NCBI GenBank assembly: GCA_963575745.1
Contig: CAUYUJ010014763.1
Location: 216,001-280,000, forward strand
Source: Prorocentrum cordatum
Taxonomy: Eukaryota > Sar > Dinophyceae > Prorocentrales > Prorocentraceae
Direction: 5' to 3'
DNA: 64,000 nucleotides
The notes under the pieces are model-generated. The model did no database searches. It had not been told where the DNA came from and was given only the letters and a program-made list of their open reading frames with translations. Position 1 is the first letter of the stretch; each line of letters starts with the position of its first letter. A program made the translations under genes and the position numbers. Below, one piece after another: positions 40,801 through 50,519 of this stretch.

Positions 40801-42787
40801 TGCCCCGCGTTCGCGCTCCTTGGCTGTGGCGGTAGCCGGCCTCCATCCACAGTCAGGGCATGCGAGATGATCTCCAGGCTGGCGTAGTAGGACTTTGCCC
40901 AGTTCATCGCCGCGGTCGAGGGCGACTTCTGCCGCGCCCGAAGAACGCGGCGACGGCGCTGATGCACCCGAGAAAGAACATGCTTTCCCAGACGTATTCT
41001 TCGAGGTACGTGGAGAGGGGCCGAGGAAGTCCTCTGCCTCTGCCTTCTTCGGGTTGGCGTTCGCGGTAGTCTGCGATCTCGCACTTGACGGCTCGCCACC
41101 GCCAGTGAACTCCGAAGGGCAAGGTAAGCGCTGGTCCATCCACTGCTGCTCCGTAGCCTGGGCCAGTGGTCTCTTCGGGACGAGGCGCTCGTAGCGTCTG
41201 CCCTTGAGGGTAAGCCACATCGTGTTATTCATGATCTTCTGGTCGGCCTGTGAATGTCCGCACAGGCTCCAACGGCCGTCCGCTTTCGCCCATATCATGA
41301 TACGGAGCTTTGTTGCCAGTGCCGCATCTCTGACGCACGTGGAGGTGGCTGAGTTCCCAGCTGCAGGGATACCTTGTGGCATCGTAGATTGGGTCTCCGC
41401 TTTGAAACTAAAATTTGCGTAGTTCTTTGAAACATATGCAGCGACCACCTGGCGAAGGCTACCTTGAACATGTCCCTTCAGGGCGCGGTCAGTCGCCGCG
41501 AGCTGCGGGGCGCTGGGCTTCACGGCGCGGAGCGCCGAGCCCGCGCCGACGCAGAAACGGCCGCCCTCCTCCATGTTCTCCCGCGCAGAGAAGAAGTTGG
41601 AGAAGTGGGGGGCGTCGGCTTGCTGCTGCTTCGCCGCTGCCTGGCTGGCGCCGTCGGTGGCTGCCCGGAGAGCTCCGCGGCCTGAGGCGGCCGGCGGGGG
41701 CGGCGCGCTAACGGCAGCGCCCCCCCCCAGCTGCCGGGGCAGGGCCAGCGACGGCAGCATCGCGAAGGGCCGCCACCCCTCGCCCACTGCGTCCACCGCC
41801 TGCGTGTTCTTCTGGGGCGGGGTCCCCCAAGTGGAGCGAGGTCGTGCGCCGCCATCTGTGCCCTTGCCATCTCCTCGCAGCTTCGGCTCGTCGCGATCTC
41901 CCTGGCCACTCGCGGCCACGTAGATGCCGCTGCTGAACTGGTGGGCGGCCTGCCCGGTCGAGACCCCCCGCCCCCCCCTGAATGCCCACTTGCGTCGGTT
42001 GACGCGGGGGCCCGCCGAGATGTTGATGAAACCGCGCTGGGCGCGCCATTCGCGAACGTCATCTTCGTGTACCCAACTGGCTGGCGCTTTGCTCATCGCC
42101 CACTGCGGCGCAATGGCGGTTGGGTCCGTACGAGTGCTAGACTCGAGCGTCTGGGCGATAATCCAAAATGGAGCTGCAACGCTGGGTCGGTCGATCATTC
42201 TGCCATTCGTAGCCTTGCCCATGATGCTCTTCGCTCTTTTGCAGTAATCTGCATATGCTTCCATCTCGCCAATCTAAATGAAACGAGGCACCAACTTAGA
42301 ATTCTGTTCCGTCAAGAAGACTCCAGACAGCAACTGGCCACTGAGAAACGCATCGCAATCCACAACTTTGGCAACCAAGACAAAAGTGATCTCTGCATTG
42401 TAGCCCAGTGCTCCTTTTACTTTGATGACCTCTTTGCACTCGAGCACAGGGCGCGTGAGCGCTGGCATCGTGGCGGGATCTTGCCGGGCCCGTCCAAAGA
42501 GTTCGTTGGGCGCAAACTTTTGTGATATAGTCAATCGTGCAGTGAACGTCTCTCGCTTCGCCGAGGCGCTCGCGTCATCCTTGGCGTTCTTCGGTGGAGT
42601 AGCTCGAGTAGGTGCGCCCTTGCCGTCGCGAGGTAGCCACGCGCCAACCCGCTGGGGACCTCGAGGTCCATCCACGAATGCTTGGGTCCATTATGCTGTC
42701 GGTTCCTCCGTCATTCAGGACTTCCACTGATGGTATAGAAGACCACATGAGGTAACCACTAGCTTCGATCCAGTGGCTCGTCGCCAT
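40801..42787 (-). pseudogene. LINE B ORF1-like region with in-frame TAG
   Basis: A minus frame from about 42675 reads FTARLTISQKFAPNELFGRA and ECKEVIKVKGALGYNAEITF. A TAG at 42274-42276 interrupts it, then IGEMEAYADYCKRAKSIMGK continues in frame for 488 codons. Later phrases include DGRWSLCGHSQADQKIMNNT and WLTLKGRRYERLVPKR, and ACPDCGW near the end. The 5' extension to about 42787 lies in another frame. Family unknown; its position suggests the element's first protein. Confidence 0.55.
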
Positions 42788-42805
42788 TCACGAGCCCGCC
42801 GGTAC

Positions 42806-43409
42806 TCATGATCCGCTTGGCATGCTATGACTGCGGGCTTCTAGATGGTGCGATCTCTGATGTTTGCCACTTGGTAAACTGGCGCTCCTTGCACGCGCAA
42901 GGGCCCGCAGCCTTCGATGTGGTCGACCTGCAGGTGGTAGCGAAGCTCCTCCAGCACTGTCGTCATCTTGGGAATCTTGGTCAGCACCAGCCTGGGGCGT
43001 TCGGTGGGGCTTCCCTGACCTTCTTGTTGTATCGTCGCAAGCCTTCAGCAGCCCGCGAAGGGACTCCACGCCATCTTCGTGAGTAGGATTGCACGGAACC
43101 TCGCCCGCCTTCCTGGTGATCGCCTTCACGACCTCTAGGAGCGAGGGAGAACTCGATGTGGTAGCCAACGGCTGAGGAGCTCTCGACCAGCTCCTCGGCT
43201 GCCTCCGTGCTGACGACGCGTGGATCTCCACGTCGCTCGACGGGGACGCAGCGGCGCGCGACGAACCGGCAATCACCCCGATTAGCTCGATCATCGCCCG
43301 ATGCGCCGAAGAAGAGAGCGAGCAGGGCCCCACTGATGTCTACGCGCCCGCGTGACAGCAGACCCTTGCTTCCCATGGCCTGGTTGACCGCCTCCTCAGG
43401 GTGGGTCAG

Positions 43410-43410
<1 letters not shown>
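42806..43410 (-). pseudogene. Unidentified coding relic between LINE B and LINE C
   Basis: Immediately left of the (TA)n tract the minus strand reads LTHPEEAVNQAMGSKGLLSR and GRVDISGALLALFFGASGDD, then, after shifts, LLEVVKAITRKAGEVPCNPT with EDGVESLRGLLKACDDTTRR, and later KIPKMTTVLEELRYHLQVDH. At least two frameshifts. It may be the 5' part of LINE B interrupted by LINE C, or host sequence. Confidence 0.45.

Positions 43411-43442
<32 letters not shown>
43411..43442. repeat. (TA)n tail at the LINE C 3' end
   Basis: Sixteen TA/AT dinucleotides lie between the LINE C 3' sequence and the relic at 42806-43410. Many LINEs end in a short microsatellite instead of poly-A, and this position fits. 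Confidence 0.75.
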
Positions 43443-43445
<3 letters not shown>

Positions 43446-43595
43446 CCAGTGGCAGAAGCGCAGAGCGAACTCCCACCCAGACGCCGTTGTCCGAGTGGAA
43501 AGCACCGCGCGTGCCGCCCGGAAAAAGAGTGTAGGCAGCTAGCGGCCTGACGTCTCATCGTCGTCGTCGTCCTCCTCCCCCTCCTCCTCCCGGGT

Positions 43596-44345
43596 TCAGG
43601 AAAGCCCCCTTCCCTCTCTCGCGGCCTCTTTGAGCAGCCTGACATGGCCCATATTGTCGAAAGAAAACTCGTCGACCTGGTGCGCGGGAACGCGATGATG
43701 TGTGAGATGGCGCCAGTACATTGCTAAGCCGGAATTCCACCAATTGAGCCTTGGTCTCCCCGCCCGCCTCGTTCCGTAATCTTTGAGTCGTAGCGTGTCA
43801 CTATGGATGCAAATGTCTGTGATGGGATCGGAAGATTGCGCAGTAATGACTTCGGCGATCAGCATTCGCCGTCGTCGTTCATCATACTCGCTGATGGGTA
43901 TGATCTCTTTAATCGGCCGGAAACCTCGGACATTGCCATTCGCTCTATCTACCCATCTGTTCACTACTTCGTTAGCACGGCGAAAAACAAATTCATTAGT
44001 GTTTGCCCTGTTCACGTATGTTGTCTGAAGCTTCAGAATTTGCCGCAAGCCTTTCAGCTGGAACGCGTCTATTTTCTTTTTAAGTGCAACGTTGACTTGC
44101 ACAGACTCTAATCCGTAAATAAGTTTAGAACGAACCACGGCGTCGTAAACACCCAGCTGAAGCCTTACGCTGCAGTCGGCGTGCTTCCAGAACTCCCCTA
44201 ATTTCTTCCACGTCACAAAAGAATCGGAAATCCTCTTGTTCACCTCTCTGACAGGGTCGCCTTTGTCGTTTAACATGCAACCCAAATATTTCGCCTCACT
44301 GTGCGGAGGCACTGACTGCCCATTTCTGAAGGAAATTGTATCGTG
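43596..44345 (-). pseudogene. LINE C post-RT C-terminal region
   Basis: The original frame resumes as HDTISFRNGQSVPPHSEAKY, LGCMLNDKG, then SKLIYGLESVQVNVALKKKI, DAFQLKGLRQILKLQTTYVN and GRPRLNWWNSGLAMYW, ending at a TGA at 43596-43598. The SKLxYGLES and GRPR words are typical of the thumb and tail region of LINE polymerases. A possible further tail (GRHARCFPLGQ frame) is non-coding. Confidence 0.8.
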
Positions 44346-45022
44346 CCCCCTACGCACACAGCTTCACATTTGGTTTTGTTTAATACCATGCCGCACTTGT
44401 CTCCCTCCCTCTCGATTGCGCGCAGCAGTTCTTGCAGGGCCTCATTGTCCTCTGAGAAAATTATGGTGTCATCCGCATAGAGGACCTCATCCAGTAGGGC
44501 GCCCAGTACCCTGTGGTGTCTCAATGTTTCACGCAGCCCGGGCGCGCTATGGACGTCCCTGAACATAACTGTCATAACGATGAGAAAAAGGTACGGGGAC
44601 AGGGGACAGCCTTGTCGGAAGCCCCTATGCTGGCGGTGCCATTTCGATGTTCTGCCCTCCATTTCAACGTGGAATTGTGGATTTGTGCACGCCTCTTGTG
44701 TGAGCCGAATGAGTTTCTCGTGGATGCCTATCCTTTCCATAGCTTTGAACAGCCCAGCATGTGATACCTTGTCGAATGCTTTCTCCCAGTCGAGCAAGAC
44801 CAGATTGATTTTTCTGCCCGTCCGCTCTCCCAGATCCAAAATCCGACGTATGATGTGAACTGCATGTGCCGTTCTCCGGTTCTTCCGGAAACCGCACTGG
44901 ACCTTGTGGAGGTACGGGTCGATTGTGGTAGCTATGCGACGTTGCAGCACGGCTGCGAAGATTTTGCACATGGAGCTCAATAGAGAAATCGGTTTGTAAT
45001 TGCTCAGATTGCCAGTGTCTCC
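44346..45022 (-). pseudogene. LINE C reverse transcriptase core
   Basis: The frame after the A6 indel reads KGDTGNLSNYKPISLLSSMC, CGFRKNRRTAHAVHIIRRIL, motif A in NLVLLDWEKAFDKVSH, motif B in GFRQGCPLSPYLF and YADDTIIF (catalytic codons 44468-44479). Sense is lost at the G5 run 44346-44350, where CEAVCV shifts into the next frame. All catalytic residues are present, so only the two indels separate it from a continuous protein. Confidence 0.9.
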
Positions 45023-47357
45023 TTTTTTGATAAATCAGAACGATTATTGCCTTTAGTTGCTCTTCTGGTGCGCGCTCCTCCCTCCACCAAATGTTCAGCT
45101 CCGTTAAGATGAGAGTAAGCATTTCGTCGTCCATCTCCTTGAAAATTTCCACGGGGACTTCGTCTGGCCCCGGTGCCCTGCGCCTTTTGAATTTGCGAAT
45201 TACTTCCCGGAGCTCGGGCAATGATATGGTTTCCGCGTTGAAGTTCAGAGGCTGTTCGACAATCCGGGGGCCCTCAAAAACCTCCGTTCGTTCATCCTCC
45301 CTCGCCGGCCAGATCTGTTGCTCAAGATGCGTGGCCGCTCCTTCAGCCTCGTCAGATACTCGGACCGTTTTTCCGCTTGAGTCTTTCTGGGTATAGGGGA
45401 GGGGCTTGTAATCAGACTTCAGATGCCGAGTACCACGCCAGCGATCTCTTAGATCTAGGTCTTTGCTCACAGACGCAAGTATCCTCTCTTTGCGTTCTTT
45501 TCTCTTCTGTCTTTGGACAGCCCGGTTCAGCTCTTGAGCCCTTTCGACATTCATGTCTATGAGCGCCTGTCCGCGTGCTTCGATGAGTCGCAGCAGCTCC
45601 GTGGATATACCGATTTTATCGCGTTTCGCTTTTTCCATCGGTATTTCTTCCCTCGCGACGTTCAGCGCTGCCTCAAGGAAGGAAGCGTTGCTCTGGGGGG
45701 GGGCCGTGGCATTTTTGAGCCGTTGGTTAAACTCGCGCCTTTGCGCGAGGCTGTGTTTCTCAAATTTGTCTTTGGTGCGGTTCTTAATGGCAGCCTGGGC
45801 TTTCAGTTTTACATTAATTTTAGCGTTTATGGGCATGTGGTCAGAATCAACGTTGGCCACCGGGTCACTTTCGCAATCAGTCACGCTGTTTTTCCACCTG
45901 TTAGGGACCAATAAATAATCGATCGTCTCATATCGACCAAGTGTCCATGGAGGGCCCATATTGGTTTGTATAGTTCTGTGCGTGGCTAATTTCTCCGAGC
46001 GCTTGTCGAAAAACGAATGAGCGAGCTGCGCTTTCGTAGTGGCGCAGTGGCTGACTAGGAGTGTCCTGCTTTCCCTCACCGAATCATCATGTGAGCCAAG
46101 TGTGATGTGATGTTTGTCAAACGTGTGTGGTCCAACGCATTCCTCGGTGCTTGAGTTTTTCACTTGCACTCTTGCGTTAAAATCTCCTGCAACATACGTG
46201 GGGCCTTTCCGCTGCTTTTTCTGTTGCAGGCTCTTTAAACGCCGATACGCCGCTTCTTTTGTAGCTGTGTCACGCGCTGCAGTGGGCATGTATACGCTTA
46301 TGAAAGTCACAGGCAAAGTGTGACCCAGTGTGAGAAACATGATCCTATCATTGACGGGTTCGATATCAAGGATGTAATTGACAAACGAGTTGCTGATGAC
46401 AATGGCGACTCTTGCGAACGTATTTGGGGAGTTAACGGTTTCGTCTCCGCTGAAAAACCATGCGTGGTGCCGTCGCACTTCCTTCACATTCTGGTTCACA
46501 TGAGTTTCCTGCAACAGCATGATCTGTATGCTTTTTGTGCGCATATACTGCTCGACGGTTTCTCGCTTCCCCGCCTTTTTAATTCCTTTAATGTTAAGAG
46601 TGGAGACACGGAGCTCTGAGTCGTACTCGACTTTTAAAGTGGCTAGCTTGGGATTTGGTGGCGGTTGTCCGGGTTCCTGGGCCTTAACGGCCAAGTTTGT
46701 TATAGATCTGTTACGCTTTCTAGCTGAGTTACGTTTGAGGCTTCGTTTTTGTCTTCTTGCTTCCAATGACTGTTTGCTTCGTAAACCTCGGTTGGTGTTC
46801 CTACTTCGTTGATGGGGCTCGTTCGGTCTCCGCCGGTCCGTAGACCGCGGCTGACCCGCCACACCACTGACGGCGTCGTCCCCTAGCGCTGGATGCGTCG
46901 GGTGCGCACTGCGAAGGTTAGGAACAGGGGGGTGAACCAGCTGCGCCGGAACCACCCCGAAACGGACTGGCTGCGCCAGAACCGTCGGCGGACAGACTGG
47001 CTGCGCCAGAACTGCCCTCTGATGGGGTAAGGATTCGGAAGGTTGCGCGGGCGTCCCAACTGGCTGCGCCAGAATGGGCCTTGCAACCGTGACATCAGAG
47101 TCGCGGAGACCGTCTCGAATGGCAAACTTACACATGTTCAATGCCCTGCTAGACGGTGCCCTGCTGGAGTCTGGGGGGTGAGAAAAACATAGTTTGTTAT
47201 TCGTATCACATTTGAACTTGTTCAACTCCTCTCCAAAAACTCCTCCTCTCATCCTGCTAACAGCCCTCCACTTCACGCGATTTTTCCTGATCGCCGTCTC
47301 CCAGCGCCCCCTCCAGCCACCCTCGCCGCACGGCGGGGGGGAAGGAGAAAATGGCAA
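45023..47357 (-). pseudogene. LINE C ORF2, endonuclease to start of RT
   Basis: The open frame is 897 codons in total, with authentic sequence for about 777 of them. An ATG at about 47249 (MRGGVFGEELNKF) is a plausible start. Residues 93-146 hold repeated LAQPV phrases. The endonuclease starts at STLNIKGIKK (about 252); motifs are LLQETHV (QE about 284), YVAGDFNARV (about 388-397) and VDSDHMPI (about 503-510). The RT opens with KRRRAPGPDEVPVEIFKEMD near 724. After YQK at the A6 run (45023-45028) the frame becomes nonsense, and the sense continues one frame over. Confidence 0.85.
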
Positions 47358-47495
47358 GGCCGCCGCTGTAGGAAACGGAGCTCGGCGACAGGGCTGGAAA
47401 ATATCATCTCCATCTCTCCGGACATTGCGTGCTGCGTTGTGCCGGGGGTTGCCCGCGTGTGCTGGGGATGTGGTTGCCGCTAGCTGCCGGGCCGG

Positions 47496-48203
47496 TCAGG
47501 CCCGCGCCCGGGCCGCCTTCTCCATGTCCCTCTTCTCCTTGAAGGTCATGGACTTCTCGATCGCCTCCTCGTTCTCGACGAGCTTGATGTCGACGTCGAA
47601 GGGGTACGTCTGCTTCTCGAGCTGCTTGAGCACGTGCTCCTTGACCTCCGATCCCGCCAAGATGTACCCGCCAATCTGGATGTTCTTCCGGAGCTGCACC
47701 ACCATCTCCTCATCATGCTTGAGCGTGCCCCGGAGGAACACGTAGCCCGCCTTGGTCTGCATCGAAAAGTCCGGGTGCTGGTGGTCCAAAGGCTTGTGGG
47801 TGGTGAGCTCATGGCCGGCCGGCGGTGGCCAGACGGAGCGGTCCTTCATCATCTTGGAGATCTTGAAGTAGGCCGCGTCGGCGATGCGCAGGAGGCTGGC
47901 TTCGGACTCGCACTGCGTCAGCATGGTCCTAGCACCCTCCGTCGTCAGGAAGGCTTTCATCTGCTCCTCCACCTCCCGTTTCTTCATGGTGTTCTTGACC
48001 CGCAAGAGCAATGCTCTCTCCTCCTTGTCAATGTTTGCGATGTGCGTGCCATACCTGTCCATGATCTTGTCGGCGAGCGTCGGGAGGAAACGCTCGTGAA
48101 GCTCCTTGCCGTTCATCCTCTTGGTCGCCACGACTGTGATGACTCCTCTCTCCTCCCGGGCTGACGCCTTGTAGTCCCACCAGCCCTTTAGGGCGTAGGT
48201 GGT
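47496..48203 (-). CDS. Unidentified 200-236-residue protein
   Basis: A clean minus-strand frame from a stop at 48204-48206 to a TGA at 47496-47498. It reads AYALKGWWDYKASAREER-like sequence before the first ATG (48116), then MNGKELHERFLPTLADKIMD, TMLTQCESEASLLRIADAAY, MQTKAGYVFLRGTLKHDEEM and KQLEKQTYPFDVDIKLVENE. Third positions are strongly GC. Because coding sense extends upstream of the ATG and an AG (CTCTCTAG) sits at its edge, it is probably a terminal exon. Predicted mixed helix/strand, no signal peptide or membrane segment. Family not recognised. Confidence 0.7.
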   Translation of the reverse strand, partial: TTYALKGWWDYKASAREERGVITVVATKRMNGKELHERFLPTLADKIMDRYGTHIANIDKEERALLLRVKNTMKKREVEEQMKAFLTTEGARTMLTQCESEASLLRIADAAYFKISKMMKDRSVWPPPAGHELTTHKPLDHQHPDFSMQTKAGYVFLRGTLKHDEEMVVQLRKNIQIGGYILAGSEVKEHVLKQLEKQTYPFDVDIKLVENEEAIEKSMTFKEKRDMEKAARARA

Positions 48204-48299
48204 CTAGAGAGTTTCCTCTGCCAACCCCCCTTCTTTCCCTTCGGGGAGGGGTTTACCCCTCCCCTTACCCCTCCCCACTGACCTGGACGGGGCGTTCCG

Positions 48300-49600
48300 C
48301 GACGCGTTGGGACGCCCAAGATGGCCCAAGACGGCTCCAAGAGCGAAAAGGCGAGAAAGCACAAAACATTGATTTTCCTTAGGTTTTGGAAGGATTTTGG
48401 CCTCTTGGGGGGGCCCAAGAGGCGACTCGAGGCACTCTGGAGGGGCGAGGCTAATTGGGGACCCCCACTTCTTTGATAGATCTCCTCCAAGATGGCCCCA
48501 AGAGCGCCCCGAAGGCTCCCAAGAGCGCCCCAAGAGCGCCCCAAGAGGGCCCCAAGAGGAGGCCCCCAAGAAGAGGCCTCCAAGAGGCTGCCAAGAGACC
48601 CCCAAGAGGCCCCAAGACGGCTCCAAGAGCGAAAAGGCGAGAAAGCCAAAAACATTGATTTTACCTAGGTTTTGGACGGATTTTGGCCTCTTGGGGGGCC
48701 CAAGAGGCGACTCGAGGCACTCTGGAGGGGCGAGGCTAATTGGGGACCCCCACTTCTTTGATAGATCTCCTCCAAGATGGCCCCAAGAGCGCCCCGAAGG
48801 CTCCCAAGAGCGCCCCAAGAGCGCCCCAAGAGGGCCCCAAGAGGCCCCAAGAGGCCCCCAAGAGGCCTCCAAGAGGCTGCCAAGAGACCCCCAAGAGGCC
48901 CCAAGAGAGTCCAAGATGGCCCAAGACGGCTCCAAGAGCGAAAAGGCGAGAAAGCAAAAACATTGATTTTACCTAGGTTTTGGACGGATTTTGGCCTCTT
49001 GGGGGGCCCAAGAGGCGACTCGAGGCACTCTGGAGGGGCAACGCTAATTGGGGACCCCCACTTCTTTGATCGATCTCCTCCAAGATGGCCCCAAGAGCGC
49101 CCCGAAGGCTCCCAAGAGCGCCCCAAGAGCGCCCCAAGAGGGCCCCAAGAGGCCCCAAGAGGCGCCCAAGAAGCCTCCAAAAGGCTCCTAAGAGACCCCC
49201 AAGAGGCCCAAGAGGCTCCCAAGACGGCCCAAGACGGCTCCAAGAGCGAAAAGGCGAGAAAGCACAAAACATTGATTTTACCTAGGTTTTGGAAGGATTT
49301 TGGCCTCAAGAAGGGCCCAAGAAGCGATTCGAGGCACTCTAGAGGGGCAGCGCTAATTGGGGACCCCCCCTTCTTTGATAGACCTCCTCCAAGATGGCCC
49401 CAAGAGCGCCTCGAAGGCTCCCAAGAGCGCCCCAAGAGCGCCCCAAGAGGGCCCCAAGAGGCCCCAAGAGGCCCCCAAGAGGCCTCCAAGAGGCCCCCAA
49501 GAGACCCCCAAGAGGCCACAAGAGGCTCCCCGAGATACGCAAGAGGCCCCCGGGACCGCCAAGAGGCCCCAAAGACGGCCCAAGAGGCCCCCAAGCTCGC
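48300..49600. repeat. ~308-bp tandem array with GGCCCCAAGAG filler
   Basis: Four units begin with CAAGACGGCTCCAAGAGCGA at about 48328, 48612, 48921 and 49229 (spacing 284, 309, 308). Each has a conserved half (CATTGATTTTACCTAGGTTT, GAGGCACTCTGGAGGGGC, GGGGACCCCCACTTCTTTGA) and a variable half of short AAGAGGCCCC repeats. Antisense WGPLGAS proteins are artefacts. Confidence 0.95.
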
Positions 49601-49604
49601 CATT

Positions 49605-49815
49605 GTCCTCCTCCTCCTCCTCTTTTTCTTCCTCCTCCCTCCTCCCCCTCCCCCTCCTCCTCCTCCTCCTCCTCCTCCTCCTTTCCTTTTCCTCCTTCTC
49701 GTCCTCCTCGTCCTCGCAGTCCTCCATCTCCTCCTCCTTATCTTCCTCCTCCTCCTCCTCCTCCTGCTCCTCCTCCTGCTCCTCCTCTTCCTCCTCCTAC
49801 TCCGACGACGACGGC
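49605..49815. repeat. (TCC)n tract after the array
   Basis: A pyrimidine TCC/CTCCTC tract ending in GACGACGACGG. A similar arrangement, AAGAGGCCCC repeats followed by (TCC)n, occurs at 20590-21150. Confidence 0.9.
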
Positions 49816-49918
49816 TCCTCCTACATCCTCCCCCTCTTGGGGTATATGGCGGCTCACCCCGCCCTCTGTTCTTCTGCATGCTCCCCCGCTTCCCTCATAA
49901 CCTCCACTCCCCTGGGAC

Positions 49919-50217
49919 TCATTTCTGGACGGGCTGGTGGGGATACGCGAAGCGTCTAGAATTTTCCTCCCTCACCGTCTTCAGTTGCTTGCGAGTGTAG
50001 CGCCTGAAGTCCGCGTTGCGCTACTCCTCGTCCCGCAGGTCCTCCTTCAACTCATCGATCCTGTCCTTCTCATCCATGTCGTCCTTCTTTCCCTTCCTAC
50101 CCCTGTCCCTCTCCTCCTCGTAGTCCTCTTCCTTCCGGTGCTGCGCAGAGTCGCCTTCGGTGTTGAGTCTCTGCATCTTATGTGCCAGATCTTCCTCTTC
50201 TTCCGACATCGCTGCAC
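49919..50217 (-). pseudogene. Charged-protein exon with internal TAG
   Basis: After a candidate acceptor CACGGTGCAG at 50218, the minus strand reads MSEEEEDLAHKMQRLNTEGD, RKEEDYEEERDRGRKGKKDD and KDRIDELKEDLRDEE. A TAG at 50021-50023 follows, but the same frame continues as RNADFRRYTRKQLKTVREEN and SRRFAYPHQP to a TGA at 49919-49921. Continued coding sense marks the TAG as a likely nonsense mutation or the end of a recently shortened protein. Strongly charged, coiled-coil-like. Family unknown. Confidence 0.55.
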
Positions 50218-50275
50218 CGTGAGTGGGCGATGATGGATCGCCCAGCGCTGCGCAAATATATATATATATATTTAT

Positions 50276-50510
50276 ACACTCATGTCATTGAGGATGTCGT
50301 GGCCGTCGTAGCTGCCGACGCCCGCCTCGCTGGGCGTTCCTTCGCCTCCTCGGTTCGCCTTGACCCCGTGGGCCAACCCGAAGGCCCCGAGAACCCTGAT
50401 GAGCGGGTTCAGGAGGGTGGGGACCTCGCCTCCCTGGCGCGCCTCCAACCATGGTGCCATACCATGTTTGAGAACCCCAGGCCCATGCCTTTTCCCTTGG
50501 GCGAGTTTTC
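50276..50510 (-). CDS. Probable upstream exon of the charged-protein gene
   Basis: It reads KRHGPGVLKHGMAPWLEARQ, GGEVPTLLNPLIRVLGAFGL, AHGVKANRGGEGTPSEAG and GSYDGHDILNDM with very GC-rich third positions. An AG (GTACGCAG) precedes it and GTGTAT/GTATAA follows, so a short intron of about 60 nt containing (TA)n at 50257-50272 would join it to the exon at 49919-50217. Exact splice bases are not fixed. Confidence 0.5.
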
Positions 50511-50519
50511 TGCGTACTT

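Larger units (their letters stand above)
36883..42800 (-). mobile_element. LINE B: decayed dinoflagellate non-LTR retrotransposon
   Basis: Reading leftwards: an ORF1-like region (42.8-40.8 kb), a Cys-containing basic segment (40.8-40.1 kb), an APE-type endonuclease (40.08-39.2 kb), a linker, a reverse transcriptase (38.45-37.6 kb) and a C-terminal region to about 36.9 kb. It has at least two in-frame stops and several frameshifts. The wording of its RT (EHLGI, RPLW) and ORF1 differs from LINE A and LINE C, so it is a separate lineage. Ends are approximate. Confidence 0.75.
43411..47357 (-). mobile_element. LINE C: APE-type non-LTR retrotransposon with YADD RT
   Basis: About 3.9 kb reading leftwards: a Pro/Gln-rich N-terminus, an intact-looking endonuclease, an RT with canonical motifs, a post-RT region and a (TA)n tail. 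Only two indels break the long frame (45023-45028 and 44346-44350), so it is the freshest element here. No RNase H was seen. Codon use is less GC-biased than in LINE A and LINE B or the host exons. Confidence 0.85.

Noticed and set aside
48204-49879. Long collagen-like ORFs (WGPLGASWGPLG and antisense PKRPPRGPQ)
   Set aside because: Generated by AAGAGGCCCC repeats; the two strands are equally open and the non-repeat half is not protein-like.
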